64,000 nt of DNA from Planctomycetota bacterium (GCA_029558835.1 JAKQDH010000124.1:1-64000), one strand, 5' to 3'; positions 8,761 to 18,369 are shown, counted from the stretch's first letter. The notes: generated by a model from the letters alone, not told the origin. Translations and numbers: made by a program.

Positions 8761-9789
8761 TCATTCCATCCCGGCGGCTTCCGCCTTCGGGTCCCAGGCG
8801 TCGCGGATTCCGTCGCCGATGAAGTTGAGCGCCAGCAGCGTCACGCCCAGCACCACGCACGGCCAGACCAGCAGCCACCAGAAGCCCACGAACGTATTGA
8901 CCGCCTGGATGCCCTCGGCCGCCAGCCGGCCCAGCGACGGCATCGGCTGCTGCACCCCGATGCCCAGGAAGCTCAGAAACGACTCCTGCAGGATCGCCTG
9001 CGGAACCACCAGCGTCCCGTACACAATCACCGGCCCGGCCAGGTTCGGCAGCAGGTGCACGCGCAGGATGTAGATGCTGCGTGCCCCGGCCGCCCGGGCC
9101 GCCTCGACGAACGGCTGGGCCTTCAGCGACAGCACCTGCCCACGCACCACCCGCGCCATCGTCAGCCAGCTCACCCCCGCAATCGCCAGCAGCAGAATCA
9201 CCACGTTGGCGTACTGCGTCTGCCCCCCCAGCAGCGCTGTCAGCGGACGGGTCAGCGCGATCTTCAGCAGGATGACCGTCAGCAGATACGGCAGCGAGTG
9301 CAACACGTCCACGATGCGCATCATCACGGTATCGACGCGCCCGCCAACCAGCCCGGCCACGGCTCCCCACAGCACTCCGACCGCCATCGCCAACCCTGCC
9401 GAGGCCACTCCAATGAGCAGGCTCAGCAGGAACGCCGGCAGCAGGCGGAACAGCAGGCTGCGCCCCAGGTCGTCGTAGCCCAGCCAGCCCGACGCCCCAT
9501 GTGCCGTCGGCGCCAGTCGCCGCACGGCCACGCTGGTGTCCGCCTGCTGTAGAGTCTGAGCATACCTGTCATACGGCACGACGGCCGACGCACTAGGCGT
9601 GTGCCGCACGGCCTCACCCAGCGATTGCACGTTGTACCACCGTGACGCCCACGGCAGCGTCAACAGGCTGAGCGCAGTCCCCAGCGCGAGCACGACGAGC
9701 CCGCCCAGCGCCACGCGGTGCCGCCGAAACCGACGCCAGGCACGGGACCGTAGCGCGCTTCGCATGAGGTTGGCACTTGCTCCGTTCAT
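8761..9789 (-). CDS. Peptide ABC transporter permease (OppC type)
   Basis: A 342-residue inner-membrane permease. It has an N-terminal membrane segment near 28-46, then a long periplasmic loop, then the binding-protein-dependent transport domain with about five segments. The coupling EAA loop reads FVEAARAAGARSIYILRVHLLPN. The C-terminal FIGDGIRDAWDPK motif is typical of OppC/DppC. It is read from the same strand as oppB, oppA and oppD and forms the channel with OppB. Confidence 0.93.
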   Translation of the reverse strand: MNGASANLMRSALRSRAWRRFRRHRVALGGLVVLALGTALSLLTLPWASRWYNVQSLGEAVRHTPSASAVVPYDRYAQTLQQADTSVAVRRLAPTAHGASGWLGYDDLGRSLLFRLLPAFLLSLLIGVASAGLAMAVGVLWGAVAGLVGGRVDTVMMRIVDVLHSLPYLLTVILLKIALTRPLTALLGGQTQYANVVILLLAIAGVSWLTMARVVRGQVLSLKAQPFVEAARAAGARSIYILRVHLLPNLAGPVIVYGTLVVPQAILQESFLSFLGIGVQQPMPSLGRLAAEGIQAVNTFVGFWWLLVWPCVVLGVTLLALNFIGDGIRDAWDPKAEAAGME

Positions 9790-9841
9790 GAGTCAGTGTC
9801 CTCTGTGGCTCCAGGCAGCCGGGAAACCAACAGTCGGACGA

Positions 9842-9990
9842 GGGTGGCATGGCCAAGCGCAGCGCCGCCATGCCGGCTCAGCGTGGCATGGGCAAGTCCG
9901 GCGCGCCGGGACCACGCCCTCCGGGCGGAGTGGGTGAGCGCCGCCACAACATGCCGGCGCTCGCCTGCGGCGAGCTTGGGCATGCCACCC
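9842..9990. repeat. R1 palindromic repeat, copy b (long form)
   Basis: It starts GGGTGGCATGGCCAAGC and ends GAGCTTGGGCATGCCACCC. This 149-nt version carries an extra internal segment compared with copy a. It occupies most of the 232-nt gap between the oppB and oppC genes. Confidence 0.75.
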
Positions 9991-10021
9991 TGGTTTCTCC
10001 TTTGCGTGGTCCTGTCTCGTA

Positions 10022-10930
10022 TCACACCGCCCCCTTAATCCGCGGATCGACCCACGCATACAGCACGTCCACCATGATGTTGAACGCGATCAGCAGCGCC
10101 GCCAGCACCAGCACTGTGCTCAGGATCAACCCCGGATCGTGGTTCAGCGCGGCATTGACGAAGTGCTGCCCCAGCCCCGGCACGGCAAACACCTTCTCGA
10201 CGACGAACGACCCCGTCATCGCCTGCGCGGTAGCCGGCCCGAGATAGCTCAGCACCGGCAGGGCCGCCGGCTTCAGCGCGTGCTTCCAGATGACCGTCCG
10301 CCGCGACAAACCCTTCGCCCGCGCCGTGCGGATGAAGTCGCTGCCCAGCACGTCGAGCATCCCCACGCGCGTCAGCCTCGTGATGTACGCGGCAAACGGC
10401 AGCGCCAAGGTCACGGCCGGCAGCGGCAGGTGCGCCAGCGTTCCCCACCCGCCGATCGGCACCACGTGCAGGTACACCGCAAACACCAGCAGCAGCACGC
10501 TGCCGGTCACGAACGTCGGCAGACTGATGCCCACCAGCACGCAGCCCAGCGTCAGCCAGTCGAACCAGCGGTCACGCCGCACCGCACTGAGCACGCCGGC
10601 CGGCACGCCGATCAGCACCGCCAGCGCGATCGCCAGCACGCCCAGCACCGCCGACACCGGCAACGCCTGCGCGATGATCTGGTTGCACGTCCAGTCGGCG
10701 TACATGAACGTCGGCCCGAAGTCGCCGCGCAGCGCACCCCAAGCGAACTCGCCGAAATATCGCCAGTTGTTGTCCATCGAATAGCGCACGCGCAGCGCCT
10801 GGGCCGCGGCCGGTGGCAGGTTCCGCGCTCCCTGCTGCACCGGGTTGCCCGGCACGCTGATGACCATGACGAACGTCACGGCATACACGCATGCCAGCGT
10901 GACCACCCCCCAGCCCAGCCGTCGTAGCAC
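10022..10930 (-). CDS. Peptide ABC transporter permease (OppB type)
   Basis: Inner-membrane permease, partner of OppC. It opens with the membrane segment LGWGVVTLACVYAVTFVMV, followed by the PGNPVQ motif, and has five further segments. The EAA-like loop is DFIRTARAKGLSRRTVIWKHALKPA, and the end is DPRI, all typical of OppB/DppB. The start is uncertain. I give a GTG at 10930 that fits the family. The frame stays open to a GTG at 11143 that overlaps the oppA stop by 4 nt, but those extra 71 codons are R1 repeat DNA. Confidence 0.9.
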   Translation of the reverse strand: MLRRLGWGVVTLACVYAVTFVMVISVPGNPVQQGARNLPPAAAQALRVRYSMDNNWRYFGEFAWGALRGDFGPTFMYADWTCNQIIAQALPVSAVLGVLAIALAVLIGVPAGVLSAVRRDRWFDWLTLGCVLVGISLPTFVTGSVLLLVFAVYLHVVPIGGWGTLAHLPLPAVTLALPFAAYITRLTRVGMLDVLGSDFIRTARAKGLSRRTVIWKHALKPAALPVLSYLGPATAQAMTGSFVVEKVFAVPGLGQHFVNAALNHDPGLILSTVLVLAALLIAFNIMVDVLYAWVDPRIKGAV

Positions 10931-10986
10931 CAAACGCAACGATGCCGAGCCCAACCCCGGGTGCCATGCCGAAGCCCGCCGACGAT

Positions 10987-11093
10987 AGGGGTGGCATGCC
11001 CAAGCCGAAGGCGCCGGCATGCCGGCGCGGACGTTGGCCGGTCCGTCTCGGGAGAGCATGGCCCCGGCGCGCCGGGACTTGGCCATGCCACCC
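10987..11093. repeat. R1 palindromic repeat, copy c, at the oppA-oppB junction
   Basis: It reads GGGGTGGCATGCCCAAGCC at one end and GGACTTGGCCATGCCACCC at the other. It keeps the oppB reading frame open, so it may either be a repeat between two genes or encode a repeat-derived N-terminus of OppB. A further R2-like GGGTGCCATGCC module flanks it at 10959. Confidence 0.75.
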
Positions 11094-11139
11094 GCCTCCG
11101 ACCGTGGGCCTTTCCTTTCGGTGGCGTGATTCCGCGGCT

Positions 11140-13083
11140 TCACCGTTCAACCCTCACGTAACGGAACGGAAACACCAGCCGTGCGTTCGGATACAGCCCG
11201 TGCACGTTGGGCTTGATGGCGATCGGTGTGGCGTAGTGCAGGATCGGCAGGATCGGGCAGTCCTGCTCGACAATCAGCGCCTCCGCCTGCTGCAGCAGCT
11301 CCGCCCGCACCGCGGCATCGGCAGCCTCCGCGGCCTCAGCCAGCAGCGCATCGTACGCGGGATTCGCGTACCCGCTGTCGTTGTTGCCGTTGCCGGTAAG
11401 CAGGCAGTCCAGAAACGTCGTCGGGTCGTTGTAGTCCGCGTACCAGTTCGCCCGTGCGATCAGGTAGCGCTGCGCGGCCCTGTCCTCCGCGAACGTCTTG
11501 GTCTCCTTGCAGCGCAGTTCGACGCGAATGCCCAGCTCCTCCTCCCACATCCGTGCCAGCGCCTGGCACACGCGTTCATCGCTGGGTGTGTACAGTATCT
11601 CCAGCGGCGGCACCTCGCTGCCTGGCGCGTAACCGGCCTCGACCAGCAGCCGCCGCGCCGCCTCCGGGTCAGGACGCAGGCCCGCCGGCGGTTGGTAGCC
11701 CGGTATCGCGTCCGGCGGCACGAGCGAATGCGCCGGCCGGTCCCCACGTTGCAGCACACGCTTCACCAACGCCTCGCGGTCCGTCGCCAGACTCAACGCT
11801 CGCCGCACGCGGGCGTCCCGCAACGGATTGGGCCGACCCTCCACCTCTTCCGAGGCGCAGTTGAAGTTGAAGAAGTACGTCGCCAGCGTGACGCAGAGAT
11901 GAAAATCAGGCCGCTCACCCGACTCCGCCAGCCGGGCGATCTCATGATCGAACGGTACTTCCATGGCCGGCAGAAAGTCCACTTCCCCCGTCTCGTAAGC
12001 CAGCAGCGACGTGCTGACGTCGGGATACACCAGCATGTCCACGGTCTGACACGCGACGGTCTCGCGGTCATGGTAGTACGGATTCGCGGCCAGGCGCAAT
12101 CGGCGCTTGAACCGCCAATCCGCAACGCCATACGCCCCGTTGCTCACCAGCCCGCCGTAGCCGTTCCGCCGGTAGTCGGGCTTCGTCCATTGCGGGTCGT
12201 AGGCGACGAGCCCCTCGGCCGTCAGCGGCGCGCCGCGGTAGCACTCCCGCAGCAGCTCGATACTCGCGTGGATCGGCATCAGCGTCGGAAAAGCGGTCAG
12301 GTCGAGGAAGTACGGACATGGCCGGGCCAGTCGCACCTCCAGCGTCCGCTCGTCAACCGCCCGCAGTCCGACCGACGCGAAGCGCTCATCCATCTCGGCA
12401 ACGTGCGCCTCGAACGCCGCATCGTGGAAGCCGCGCCAATCCACCGCGCCGCGAGTCAACCGGTCCAGGAATGCGTCCCACGCGGGCTTGTCGTCTGCGG
12501 CAGGGGGGGGAAGGCTCGCGGGGCCGCCCGCGGCCTGAACGTCACGCCAGATTGGGTGTCGTACCAGCGCCTGCGCCTGCTCGGGCGTGATACGCCAGCC
12601 GTCGCTCAGGCGGCTCAGTGCCGTCAGCACGCCGACGCCCTCCAGCCGCCAACGCCCGTATTCCTTCGCGCCTGCGACGTAGTCCGTGATGAGAAACGCG
12701 TAATCGGCGGCCGTGCCCGGCTCCACCGCCCGCCGCCAGCCGCGGATGAAGTCGGCCGCGGTCACCGGATCCCCGTTGGACCAGCGCGCATCCGGCCGGA
12801 GCGCAAAGGTGTAAACGCGCCGATCCGGCGAGCACGTCGGCGGCCACAGCGCGGTCCCTTCCACCGGCGCCGTCGTTTGTGGGTCGTAGGACGTCAATCC
12901 CTCCCACACGTTGAGCGCCACTCGCAGGTCCGGCGTCCAGCTCATCCGGGCTGGATCAAGCGTGTGCAGGTCGGACGGGTTCACATAGCGGAAGTCAGCC
13001 GGCGGCTCGGACGCGCGCGACCCATACCAGGCCCCGGCCAGGCCGATCAGGAGCAGGCAGCCCAACAACAGCACGCGGATCAT
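11140..13083 (-). CDS. Peptide ABC transporter solute-binding protein (OppA type, SBP family 5)
   Basis: A 647-residue periplasmic binding protein that hands peptides to OppBC. A short N-terminal hydrophobic segment (about residues 3-18) is a signal peptide or anchor. Family-5 blocks are clear: LDPARMSWTPDLRVALNVWEGL, FALRPDARWSNGDPVTAADFI, and the C-terminal region around ANWYADYNDPTTFLDCLL. It is longer than most OppA proteins (about 540) because of an insert near 130-230. First gene of the transporter cluster. Confidence 0.93.
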   Translation of the reverse strand: MIRVLLLGCLLLIGLAGAWYGSRASEPPADFRYVNPSDLHTLDPARMSWTPDLRVALNVWEGLTSYDPQTTAPVEGTALWPPTCSPDRRVYTFALRPDARWSNGDPVTAADFIRGWRRAVEPGTAADYAFLITDYVAGAKEYGRWRLEGVGVLTALSRLSDGWRITPEQAQALVRHPIWRDVQAAGGPASLPPPAADDKPAWDAFLDRLTRGAVDWRGFHDAAFEAHVAEMDERFASVGLRAVDERTLEVRLARPCPYFLDLTAFPTLMPIHASIELLRECYRGAPLTAEGLVAYDPQWTKPDYRRNGYGGLVSNGAYGVADWRFKRRLRLAANPYYHDRETVACQTVDMLVYPDVSTSLLAYETGEVDFLPAMEVPFDHEIARLAESGERPDFHLCVTLATYFFNFNCASEEVEGRPNPLRDARVRRALSLATDREALVKRVLQRGDRPAHSLVPPDAIPGYQPPAGLRPDPEAARRLLVEAGYAPGSEVPPLEILYTPSDERVCQALARMWEEELGIRVELRCKETKTFAEDRAAQRYLIARANWYADYNDPTTFLDCLLTGNGNNDSGYANPAYDALLAEAAEAADAAVRAELLQQAEALIVEQDCPILPILHYATPIAIKPNVHGLYPNARLVFPFRYVRVER

Positions 13084-13170
13084 CGACAGGAATCAATAGG
13101 CTGCTTTGCCCGGCGAAGCAAGCCGCACCCGTGGGGGCACCGTCCCCCCCGCGACGACCGTCGCGACCGG

Positions 13171-13352
13171 GAGCCCGCTGAACAGGTAGCGTCAGCCCGC
13201 TGCGGCCGACGCAGACAGCGCCCGAGGCGTCGCTTCGCGAGGACTGCGCGGCGGGTGAAGAGTGTAACAACCGGCGGACAGAAGTGCCGAAGCGTTCGGA
13301 GTGCCTGTGCGGCCTTCATCGGTCCCCCAGGTCCACAGGACCTGGGCCACCC
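13171..13352. repeat. R5 fragment and R2 core downstream of the 13384-14502 gene
   Basis: GAGCCCGCTGAACAGGTAGCGTC at 13171 matches the end of R5, followed by GCGGCCGACGC to 13213. At 13317-13352 a minimal R2 core reads CCCCCAGGTCCACAGGACCTGGG. These lie in the 300-nt gap between oppA and the upstream minus-strand gene; no gene is seen in the gap. Confidence 0.6.
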
Positions 13353-13383
13353 CTCCGAAATCAGTGATGTCCCCTTCTTTCCT

Positions 13384-14502
13384 TTACGGCGCCCCGATCT
13401 CGACTGACCAGGGTGACTGGTTCAGCAGCCCCGGCTCCTTCGTGGTGGGGTTGCCGATCCACTTGTAGAGTTCGAGCAGAAACGCGGTACGGGCGGCCTC
13501 ACGCTGCTCCGTCTTCTTCGGGTCCGCGGCACTCTCCGCCGGCGCGGTCAAGCGCTCCCGCACACCACTCTCGAGCTGCGTCCGCAAGGTGCCCGGCTGG
13601 CGGACAAAGACCTCCAGCAACTCCTCATAAACGGTGATCAGCCGTTCGAGGCTGTCCTGCTCCGCGAAGTTCAGTTGGGGCGCCGTGTACCGCTGGACCT
13701 CACACCGCAGCAGAACCGCCACGCGCCGAACCACCTCCCGCTGGCGGTCCGCGTTCAGCGTGCCGGCCACCCGACGGAGAAACTCCGCAGCCGGTATCTC
13801 CGCCCCGTCGCAGACGCCCAGCGGGCCGCGACGCAGTTCCAGCCGCCGATCGAGAAGGCTCATGTACACATCGAAAACGGCATCGACCTGCCCCTCGTAA
13901 GCCAAGGCCCGGTAAATCTCCTTCAGCACGAGAGCATTGCCCTCGCGCAGCCCGGCGGCACGCAGCCCCTCGATCACGCTCTGCAGCAGGCTCCGGTTCT
14001 CGGGGATTCGACTGAAGTGCTGCAAGAGCCCCTTCGCGGCCAGGACCCGGGCGGCCGCGTCCGTCGATTGCAGCCCGGCCACGAAGCCGGGCACCGCCGG
14101 AATCCGGTTCAGGTCCAGCAGAACCCGCATGAGCCCTCGGGCCACGACCGGATCGGCATCGGGCTTCACGACGTCGGCCTGGGCAACGGCGGCCGTCTGC
14201 GCCGCCAGCGCGTCGATGAAGGCCGGGCTGTTCTTCGGATCGACGCGCTGCTTCTGGAACACTTCCCGCAGTGCTTTGAACCGGACAGGGGCCGGGTCCT
14301 TCGAGGCGGCAAAGTTGTTGGCCTGCAACTGCACCCAGGCCCGAATGCGCCCCTCATCGAGGCCGCTGATGGACGTCTGTGAGCGAAGCGCGTCGACCGC
14401 CTCGTCTTCCGCCGTGCGCTGCTGGGCCGACACACCCTGCACACACAAGCCCACCACCATCATGCCGCAGGCAAACCAAGGAAGCGCGCGGTTTCCGTGC
14501 AT
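13384..14502 (-). CDS. Secreted alpha-helical protein of unknown function
   Basis: 372 residues with a clear signal peptide: MHGNRALPWF, a hydrophobic core, then VSAQQ with likely cleavage after Ala26. The mature part is helical, rich in Ala, Leu, Arg and Glu, with a HEAT-like central region (ARVLAAKGLLQHFSRIPENRSLL). I do not recognise a family. It precedes the opp genes on the same strand, but 300 nt with repeats separates them, so co-transcription is uncertain. AAGGAAAG lies upstream of the ATG at 14502. Confidence 0.8.
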   Translation of the reverse strand: MHGNRALPWFACGMMVVGLCVQGVSAQQRTAEDEAVDALRSQTSISGLDEGRIRAWVQLQANNFAASKDPAPVRFKALREVFQKQRVDPKNSPAFIDALAAQTAAVAQADVVKPDADPVVARGLMRVLLDLNRIPAVPGFVAGLQSTDAAARVLAAKGLLQHFSRIPENRSLLQSVIEGLRAAGLREGNALVLKEIYRALAYEGQVDAVFDVYMSLLDRRLELRRGPLGVCDGAEIPAAEFLRRVAGTLNADRQREVVRRVAVLLRCEVQRYTAPQLNFAEQDSLERLITVYEELLEVFVRQPGTLRTQLESGVRERLTAPAESAADPKKTEQREAARTAFLLELYKWIGNPTTKEPGLLNQSPWSVEIGAP

Positions 14503-14957
14503 GCCGGTCTTTCCTTAACCTTAATCCAGATAAGTGTTTGCGCCTGTGGCGCCGGGCTGGCGCACCGCCTTCTCACAACTGGACACCTCGCGGAGTGTGT
14601 CCCGCCCGGGACCAGATACGCAGGTCCCTAGCGCGCCGCCCCCCCCCGCGCGGACCCGCGCCGGTCACGGCACCGCACCACCGCCGGGAATTCCGAGATC
14701 ATGGCAGAAGCTAGTCCCATTGACCCGCAGATGTCAAGTTCGGACGGACCGTCCGAGAACCTCCCCCCAGCGACCCCATCTGGACCGGCAGCGGCGGCAA
14801 GGAGCAGGTATGCCCCCGCATCCGGCCTGGAGGCGGGCTCCCAGGGCGGCGCCGGTTGTCGAAGCCGCCAGGGCCCGTTACACTGCGCAGTGCGGTCTGG
14901 AGACGTTCGAGCAGACGACACCGCTGCGATGCGGCACCCGAGATAGGGAGTTCTGCC
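14503..14957. other. Divergent intergenic region
   Basis: 455 nt between divergently transcribed genes, so it should hold two promoters. I cannot assign convincing -35/-10 pairs. A short AT-richer patch (TTATCTGGATTAAGGTTAAGG on the minus strand near 14516-14536) is the likeliest leader of the minus-strand gene. Confidence 0.3.
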
Positions 14958-15221
14958 ATGACCAACCCGGCCAAGCCCGGCAGCCCGGCACCGTCTTCCC
15001 TGCGGGAGCGGGTGGCAGCCGTGATCGACGAGATTCGGCCCATGCTCCAGGGCGACGGGGGCGACATCGAGTTGCTGGACGTGGCTGACGACGGCGTCGT
15101 CCGCGTGCGCCTCCGCGGGGCCTGCATGGGCTGCCCCTCCGCCCAGCTTACTCTAACCTACGGCGTGGAGCGCAACCTGCGGGCCAGGGTTCCCGAGGTG
15201 ACGCGCGTGGTGTGCGGATAA
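14958..15221 (+). CDS. Nfu-type Fe-S scaffold (NifU C-terminal domain)
   Basis: An 87-residue stand-alone NifU C-terminal domain that binds a [4Fe-4S] cluster between subunits and delivers it. The key motif is GDGGDIELL (32-40) and C56-x2-C59 in GACMGCPSAQLTL. GGGAG precedes the ATG at 14958. It lies about 8 kb from the isc operon and complements it, since IscU makes [2Fe-2S] and Nfu carries [4Fe-4S]. It is followed 50 nt later by miaA. Confidence 0.92.
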   Translation: MTNPAKPGSPAPSSLRERVAAVIDEIRPMLQGDGGDIELLDVADDGVVRVRLRGACMGCPSAQLTLTYGVERNLRARVPEVTRVVCG

Positions 15222-15271
15222 CCTTATAGCGGACAGATGGTTGCGCTTCTGTCATTGGCTGCCGACTGTCC

Positions 15272-16234
15272 ATGGGCCTCGCCGCTTCCCGACCGCTACT
15301 AACCTTCGTCATCGGGTGCACCGGCTCCGGCAAGGGGCAGTTCGGGCGAGCGCTCGCTCGGCGGACGGGCGGCGAGATCATCTCGGCCGACTCCATGAAG
15401 GTCTACCGCCGGATGGACATCGGCACGGCCAAGCCGCCGCCGGGCGTCCGAGCGGAGATTCCCCACCACCTCATTGACGTGGTGGAACCGTCCGTTGATT
15501 TCTCCGTGGCCCAGTACGTGGAGCTCGCCGACGCCGCCATTGCCTCCGTCCACGCCCGTCGCCGGCCGATTTTCGTCGTCGGTGGGACGCCGATGTACAT
15601 CAAGGCGGTGAGCGAGGGGCTGTTCGAAGGGCCCTCGGCCGATGGCGCGATTCGTACCCGGCTGCGGGCGGAGGCGACCGAGGCAGGGACAGGGCCCTTG
15701 CACGAGCGGCTGCGGCGGGTCGATCCGGCCGCCGCCCAGCGCATCCATCCCAACGATCTGCGTCGAATCGTCCGGGCCCTGGAGGTCTTCGAGCTGACCG
15801 GCCAACCTATCAGCGCTTTGCAGACCCAATGGGACCGGGAGCACCGTCGGTATGAGTGCCTGTTCATCGGCCTCCAACGCGAGCGGGCGGATCAGAACCA
15901 GCGCACAAACCAGCGGGTGCAACGGATGTTCGAGGCGGGGTTCGTCGAAGAAGTGGCCGCCCTGCTCCGCGAGCCGGTGCCCCTGAGTAGGACGGCCGGC
16001 AAGGCCTTGGGCTACGCGGAGATCATCGAGCACCTGGAAGGTCGGGCGTCCCTTGCGGAAGCCGTCGAAAACATCAAAATCAACACCCGCCACCTGGCCA
16101 AGGCCCAGCGGACGTGGTTCAAGCGCTTCACCCTGGCGGAGTGGATCGAGCTGAAGCTGGAGGATGATCCGGAGTTGCTCGCGGAGCAGCTCGTCGCGCG
16201 ATACGGCAGCGTATGGTCGCCATCACCGAGATGA
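15272..16234 (+). CDS. miaA: tRNA dimethylallyltransferase
   Basis: A 320-residue enzyme that adds dimethylallyl to A37 of tRNAs reading UNN codons. P-loop GCTGSGKG is at 15-22. The ISADSMKVYRRMDIGTAKP block at 37-54 carries the catalytic Asp-Ser, where most homologues have DSxQVY. VVGGTPMYIKAV and KALGYAEI are also typical. The 3' end overlaps the next gene by 22 nt, so expression is probably coupled. Confidence 0.95.
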   Translation: MGLAASRPLLTFVIGCTGSGKGQFGRALARRTGGEIISADSMKVYRRMDIGTAKPPPGVRAEIPHHLIDVVEPSVDFSVAQYVELADAAIASVHARRRPIFVVGGTPMYIKAVSEGLFEGPSADGAIRTRLRAEATEAGTGPLHERLRRVDPAAAQRIHPNDLRRIVRALEVFELTGQPISALQTQWDREHRRYECLFIGLQRERADQNQRTNQRVQRMFEAGFVEEVAALLREPVPLSRTAGKALGYAEIIEHLEGRASLAEAVENIKINTRHLAKAQRTWFKRFTLAEWIELKLEDDPELLAEQLVARYGSVWSPSPR

Positions 16235-17160
16235 CCAACTGGGCGGTGGACCTGATCGACGTGCGCAAGACGTACGATCGGAAGGTCCAGGCCCTGCGCG
16301 GGGTCAACATCCAGGTGGGACGCGGGGAGATCTTCGGCCTGCTGGGACCTAACGGGGCCGGCAAGAGCACGCTGGTCAAGATCATGATGACCGTCGTCCG
16401 CCCGGACCACGCCTTCGGCACGATCCTCGGCCGGCCGTTGGGCAACCGGCGTAAGCTGCAGCGCATCGGGTATCTGCCGGAGGGACACCGCTTTCCGGGT
16501 TACCTCACCGGCATGCAACTGCTGCACTACTACGGAGCACTGGTTAAGGTGCCGCGCACCCGGCGGGAGGCAAACGCGGAATCGCTGCTGGAGCGCGTGG
16601 GCATGACCCGCTGGGCCGATGCCCGTATCGACAAGTACTCCAAGGGCATGCTGCAACGACTGGGCATCGCCCAGGCCCTGTTGAACGATCCGGAGTTGGT
16701 CGTGCTTGATGAGCCGACCGACGGCCTGGACCCCCTGGCGCGACGCGAAACCCGCGAACTCCTGCTCGAGCTGAAGCACCGCGGCACCACCGTCTTTCTC
16801 AACTCCCATCTGCTGAGCGAGCTGGAGATGGTGTGCGACCGGGTGGCCATCCTCATCGACGGGCTGGTCGCGCGACAAGGGACGCTTTCCGAGCTGACGG
16901 AGCACACGGTCGAGTATCGGATCGCGTTCAGCGGGAGCGTCACCGCCTTGCAGGCGCAGCTCCAGGCCCTCGGCGTGAGCATCGAGGGTGGGCACCTGAG
17001 CCTGCCCGGGGGAGACATGGAGCGCGTAAACCGCGTGATCGACCTGCTCCGCGAGCGGGGGATCACGATTGAGTCGGTCCAGCCGCACCGCTTCAGCCTG
17101 GAGGACGTGCTCGTGGAGACTCTGGGAGCGCAGGGACGGGCGGCGTCACCCGGCCCCTAG
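16213..17160 (+). CDS. ABC-2 type transporter ATP-binding protein
   Basis: A 315-residue ATPase. Walker A is GPNGAGKS, the signature is YSKGMLQRLGIAQAL, where SKGM replaces SGGQ as in many ABC-2 exporters, and Walker B is LVVLDEPTDGLDP. A C-terminal domain of about 90 residues is typical of antibiotic/lipid/Nos-type export ATPases. The matching permease follows at 17407 after an R4 repeat. The substrate cannot be inferred. Confidence 0.92.
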   Translation: MVAITEMTNWAVDLIDVRKTYDRKVQALRGVNIQVGRGEIFGLLGPNGAGKSTLVKIMMTVVRPDHAFGTILGRPLGNRRKLQRIGYLPEGHRFPGYLTGMQLLHYYGALVKVPRTRREANAESLLERVGMTRWADARIDKYSKGMLQRLGIAQALLNDPELVVLDEPTDGLDPLARRETRELLLELKHRGTTVFLNSHLLSELEMVCDRVAILIDGLVARQGTLSELTEHTVEYRIAFSGSVTALQAQLQALGVSIEGGHLSLPGGDMERVNRVIDLLRERGITIESVQPHRFSLEDVLVETLGAQGRAASPGP

Positions 17161-17232
17161 GCGGCGGGCCGCAGGCGCTGGGTGAGTCAGCAGAGCATGG
17201 GGCACTCAGAGCTGCGGGCGCAGCCACTCTGC

Positions 17233-17323
17233 ACCCGGAGGGCGTACGGTGGTTGCCAGGGACTTTGAGTCCCTGGGAGACGGCCCGGCCTCTTACTCTC
17301 TCTCGCCCCGCCCGGAGGGCGGG
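17233..17323. repeat. R4 repeat copy a
   Basis: It contains AGGGACTTTGAGTCCCT, a perfect hairpin, between a CACCCGGAGGGCG arm and a CCGCCCGGAGGGCGG arm, with a pyrimidine-rich CTCTTACTCTCTCTCG stretch between. It lies between the ABC ATPase and its permease. Other copies are at 61594-61682 (opposite orientation) and 61872-61973. Confidence 0.75.
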
Positions 17324-17406
17324 CGAGACGCCGGTGGTATCGCACCTGCGCTGCGACCTCTGCCGGTTCGGGGTGTGCTCGAAAGTCCGCGTGCTGCGGG
17401 ATACTG

Positions 17407-18369
17407 ATGATGATGCCGTTCTGGGCACTGATCGCTGACAGTTTCCGCGAAGCCCTGGATCGCAAGATCTTCTGGGTCATGCTGTGCATTTCGATCCTGG
17501 TGGCGGCCGCCATGTTCTGCGTCTCCTTTGAGGGCACTGCCGACGGGAGCATCGAGGAACTGAACGTGTTCTTCGGGGCGTACCGCGTGCGTTTGTCGGA
17601 AGCCGCACCGGGGACCGTCATCCCCCGGGAGACGATCATCGGGGGCGTGGTCTACCTCGTCATGGACCATGTGCTGGGCGGCATCGGGATTCTGCTGGCC
17701 CTGATTGCCACGGGCAGCTTCTTCCCGAGCTTCCTTGAACGCGGCGCCATCGACCTGGCGTTGTCCAAGTCGCTCAGTCGGCCGCTGCTGTTTCTGGCCA
17801 AGTACCTGGGCAGCATGGCCTTTGTGCTGGTGCAGGCCACGGTGTTTGTCGGGTTGACCTTCCTGGTGGTCGGCTTCCGCTGGGGCATGTGGATGCCCGG
17901 CTACCTGCTGGTCATCCCGCTGATGGTGCTGCTGTTCAGCTACCTGTACTGTGTGTCCGCCTGGGTGGCGGTACGCACGCGCAGCACGCTGGCGGCCGTG
18001 CTGGTGAGCCTGGGGGCGTGGGTCGTCTTCGTCGGTCTCCAGGGACTGGGCGACGTCTTCGAGTTGATGCCGCAGTGGAAGGAGAACCGCACGCTCTACA
18101 CGGTCGCGCGGGTGGCCGGCTGGGTGGTCCCCAAGACACAGGACATCACGTACTTCGCGGGACGCTGGAGCGGCGCTCCCGCGCCGGCCGACGTCATGCC
18201 CAAGACTCGCGTGCCGACCCCGGCCGACCGCGAGTTGATTGACAAAGCCGGCGAAGTGGACCGTCAGCGCTTTGAGCAGCGGGCGCTGCCTTCGATTGGA
18301 TCGTCGCTGTTGTTCGAGGCGGTGGTGGTGGCGGCCGCGATGTGGACGTTTTCCCGCAGGGACTACTGA
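17407..18369 (+). CDS. ABC-2 type transporter permease
   Basis: A 320-residue membrane protein with about six hydrophobic segments (near 24-42, 80-103, 128-150, 157-178, 193-211 and 297-314). The N-terminus FWALIADSFREALDRKIFWVML is characteristic of ABC-2 permeases. It pairs with the ATPase at 16213. The start lies in a run ATGATGATG, so 17407, 17410 or 17413 are all possible. A 32-bp heptamer hairpin begins 43 nt beyond the stop. Confidence 0.88.
   Translation: MMMPFWALIADSFREALDRKIFWVMLCISILVAAAMFCVSFEGTADGSIEELNVFFGAYRVRLSEAAPGTVIPRETIIGGVVYLVMDHVLGGIGILLALIATGSFFPSFLERGAIDLALSKSLSRPLLFLAKYLGSMAFVLVQATVFVGLTFLVVGFRWGMWMPGYLLVIPLMVLLFSYLYCVSAWVAVRTRSTLAAVLVSLGAWVVFVGLQGLGDVFELMPQWKENRTLYTVARVAGWVVPKTQDITYFAGRWSGAPAPADVMPKTRVPTPADRELIDKAGEVDRQRFEQRALPSIGSSLLFEAVVVAAAMWTFSRRDY

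Noticed and set aside
10942..13407. Very long plus-strand open frame opposite oppA
   Set aside because: It is antisense to a clear OppA gene. High GC creates long open frames on the opposite strand; its translation is Arg/His/Gln-rich without domains.
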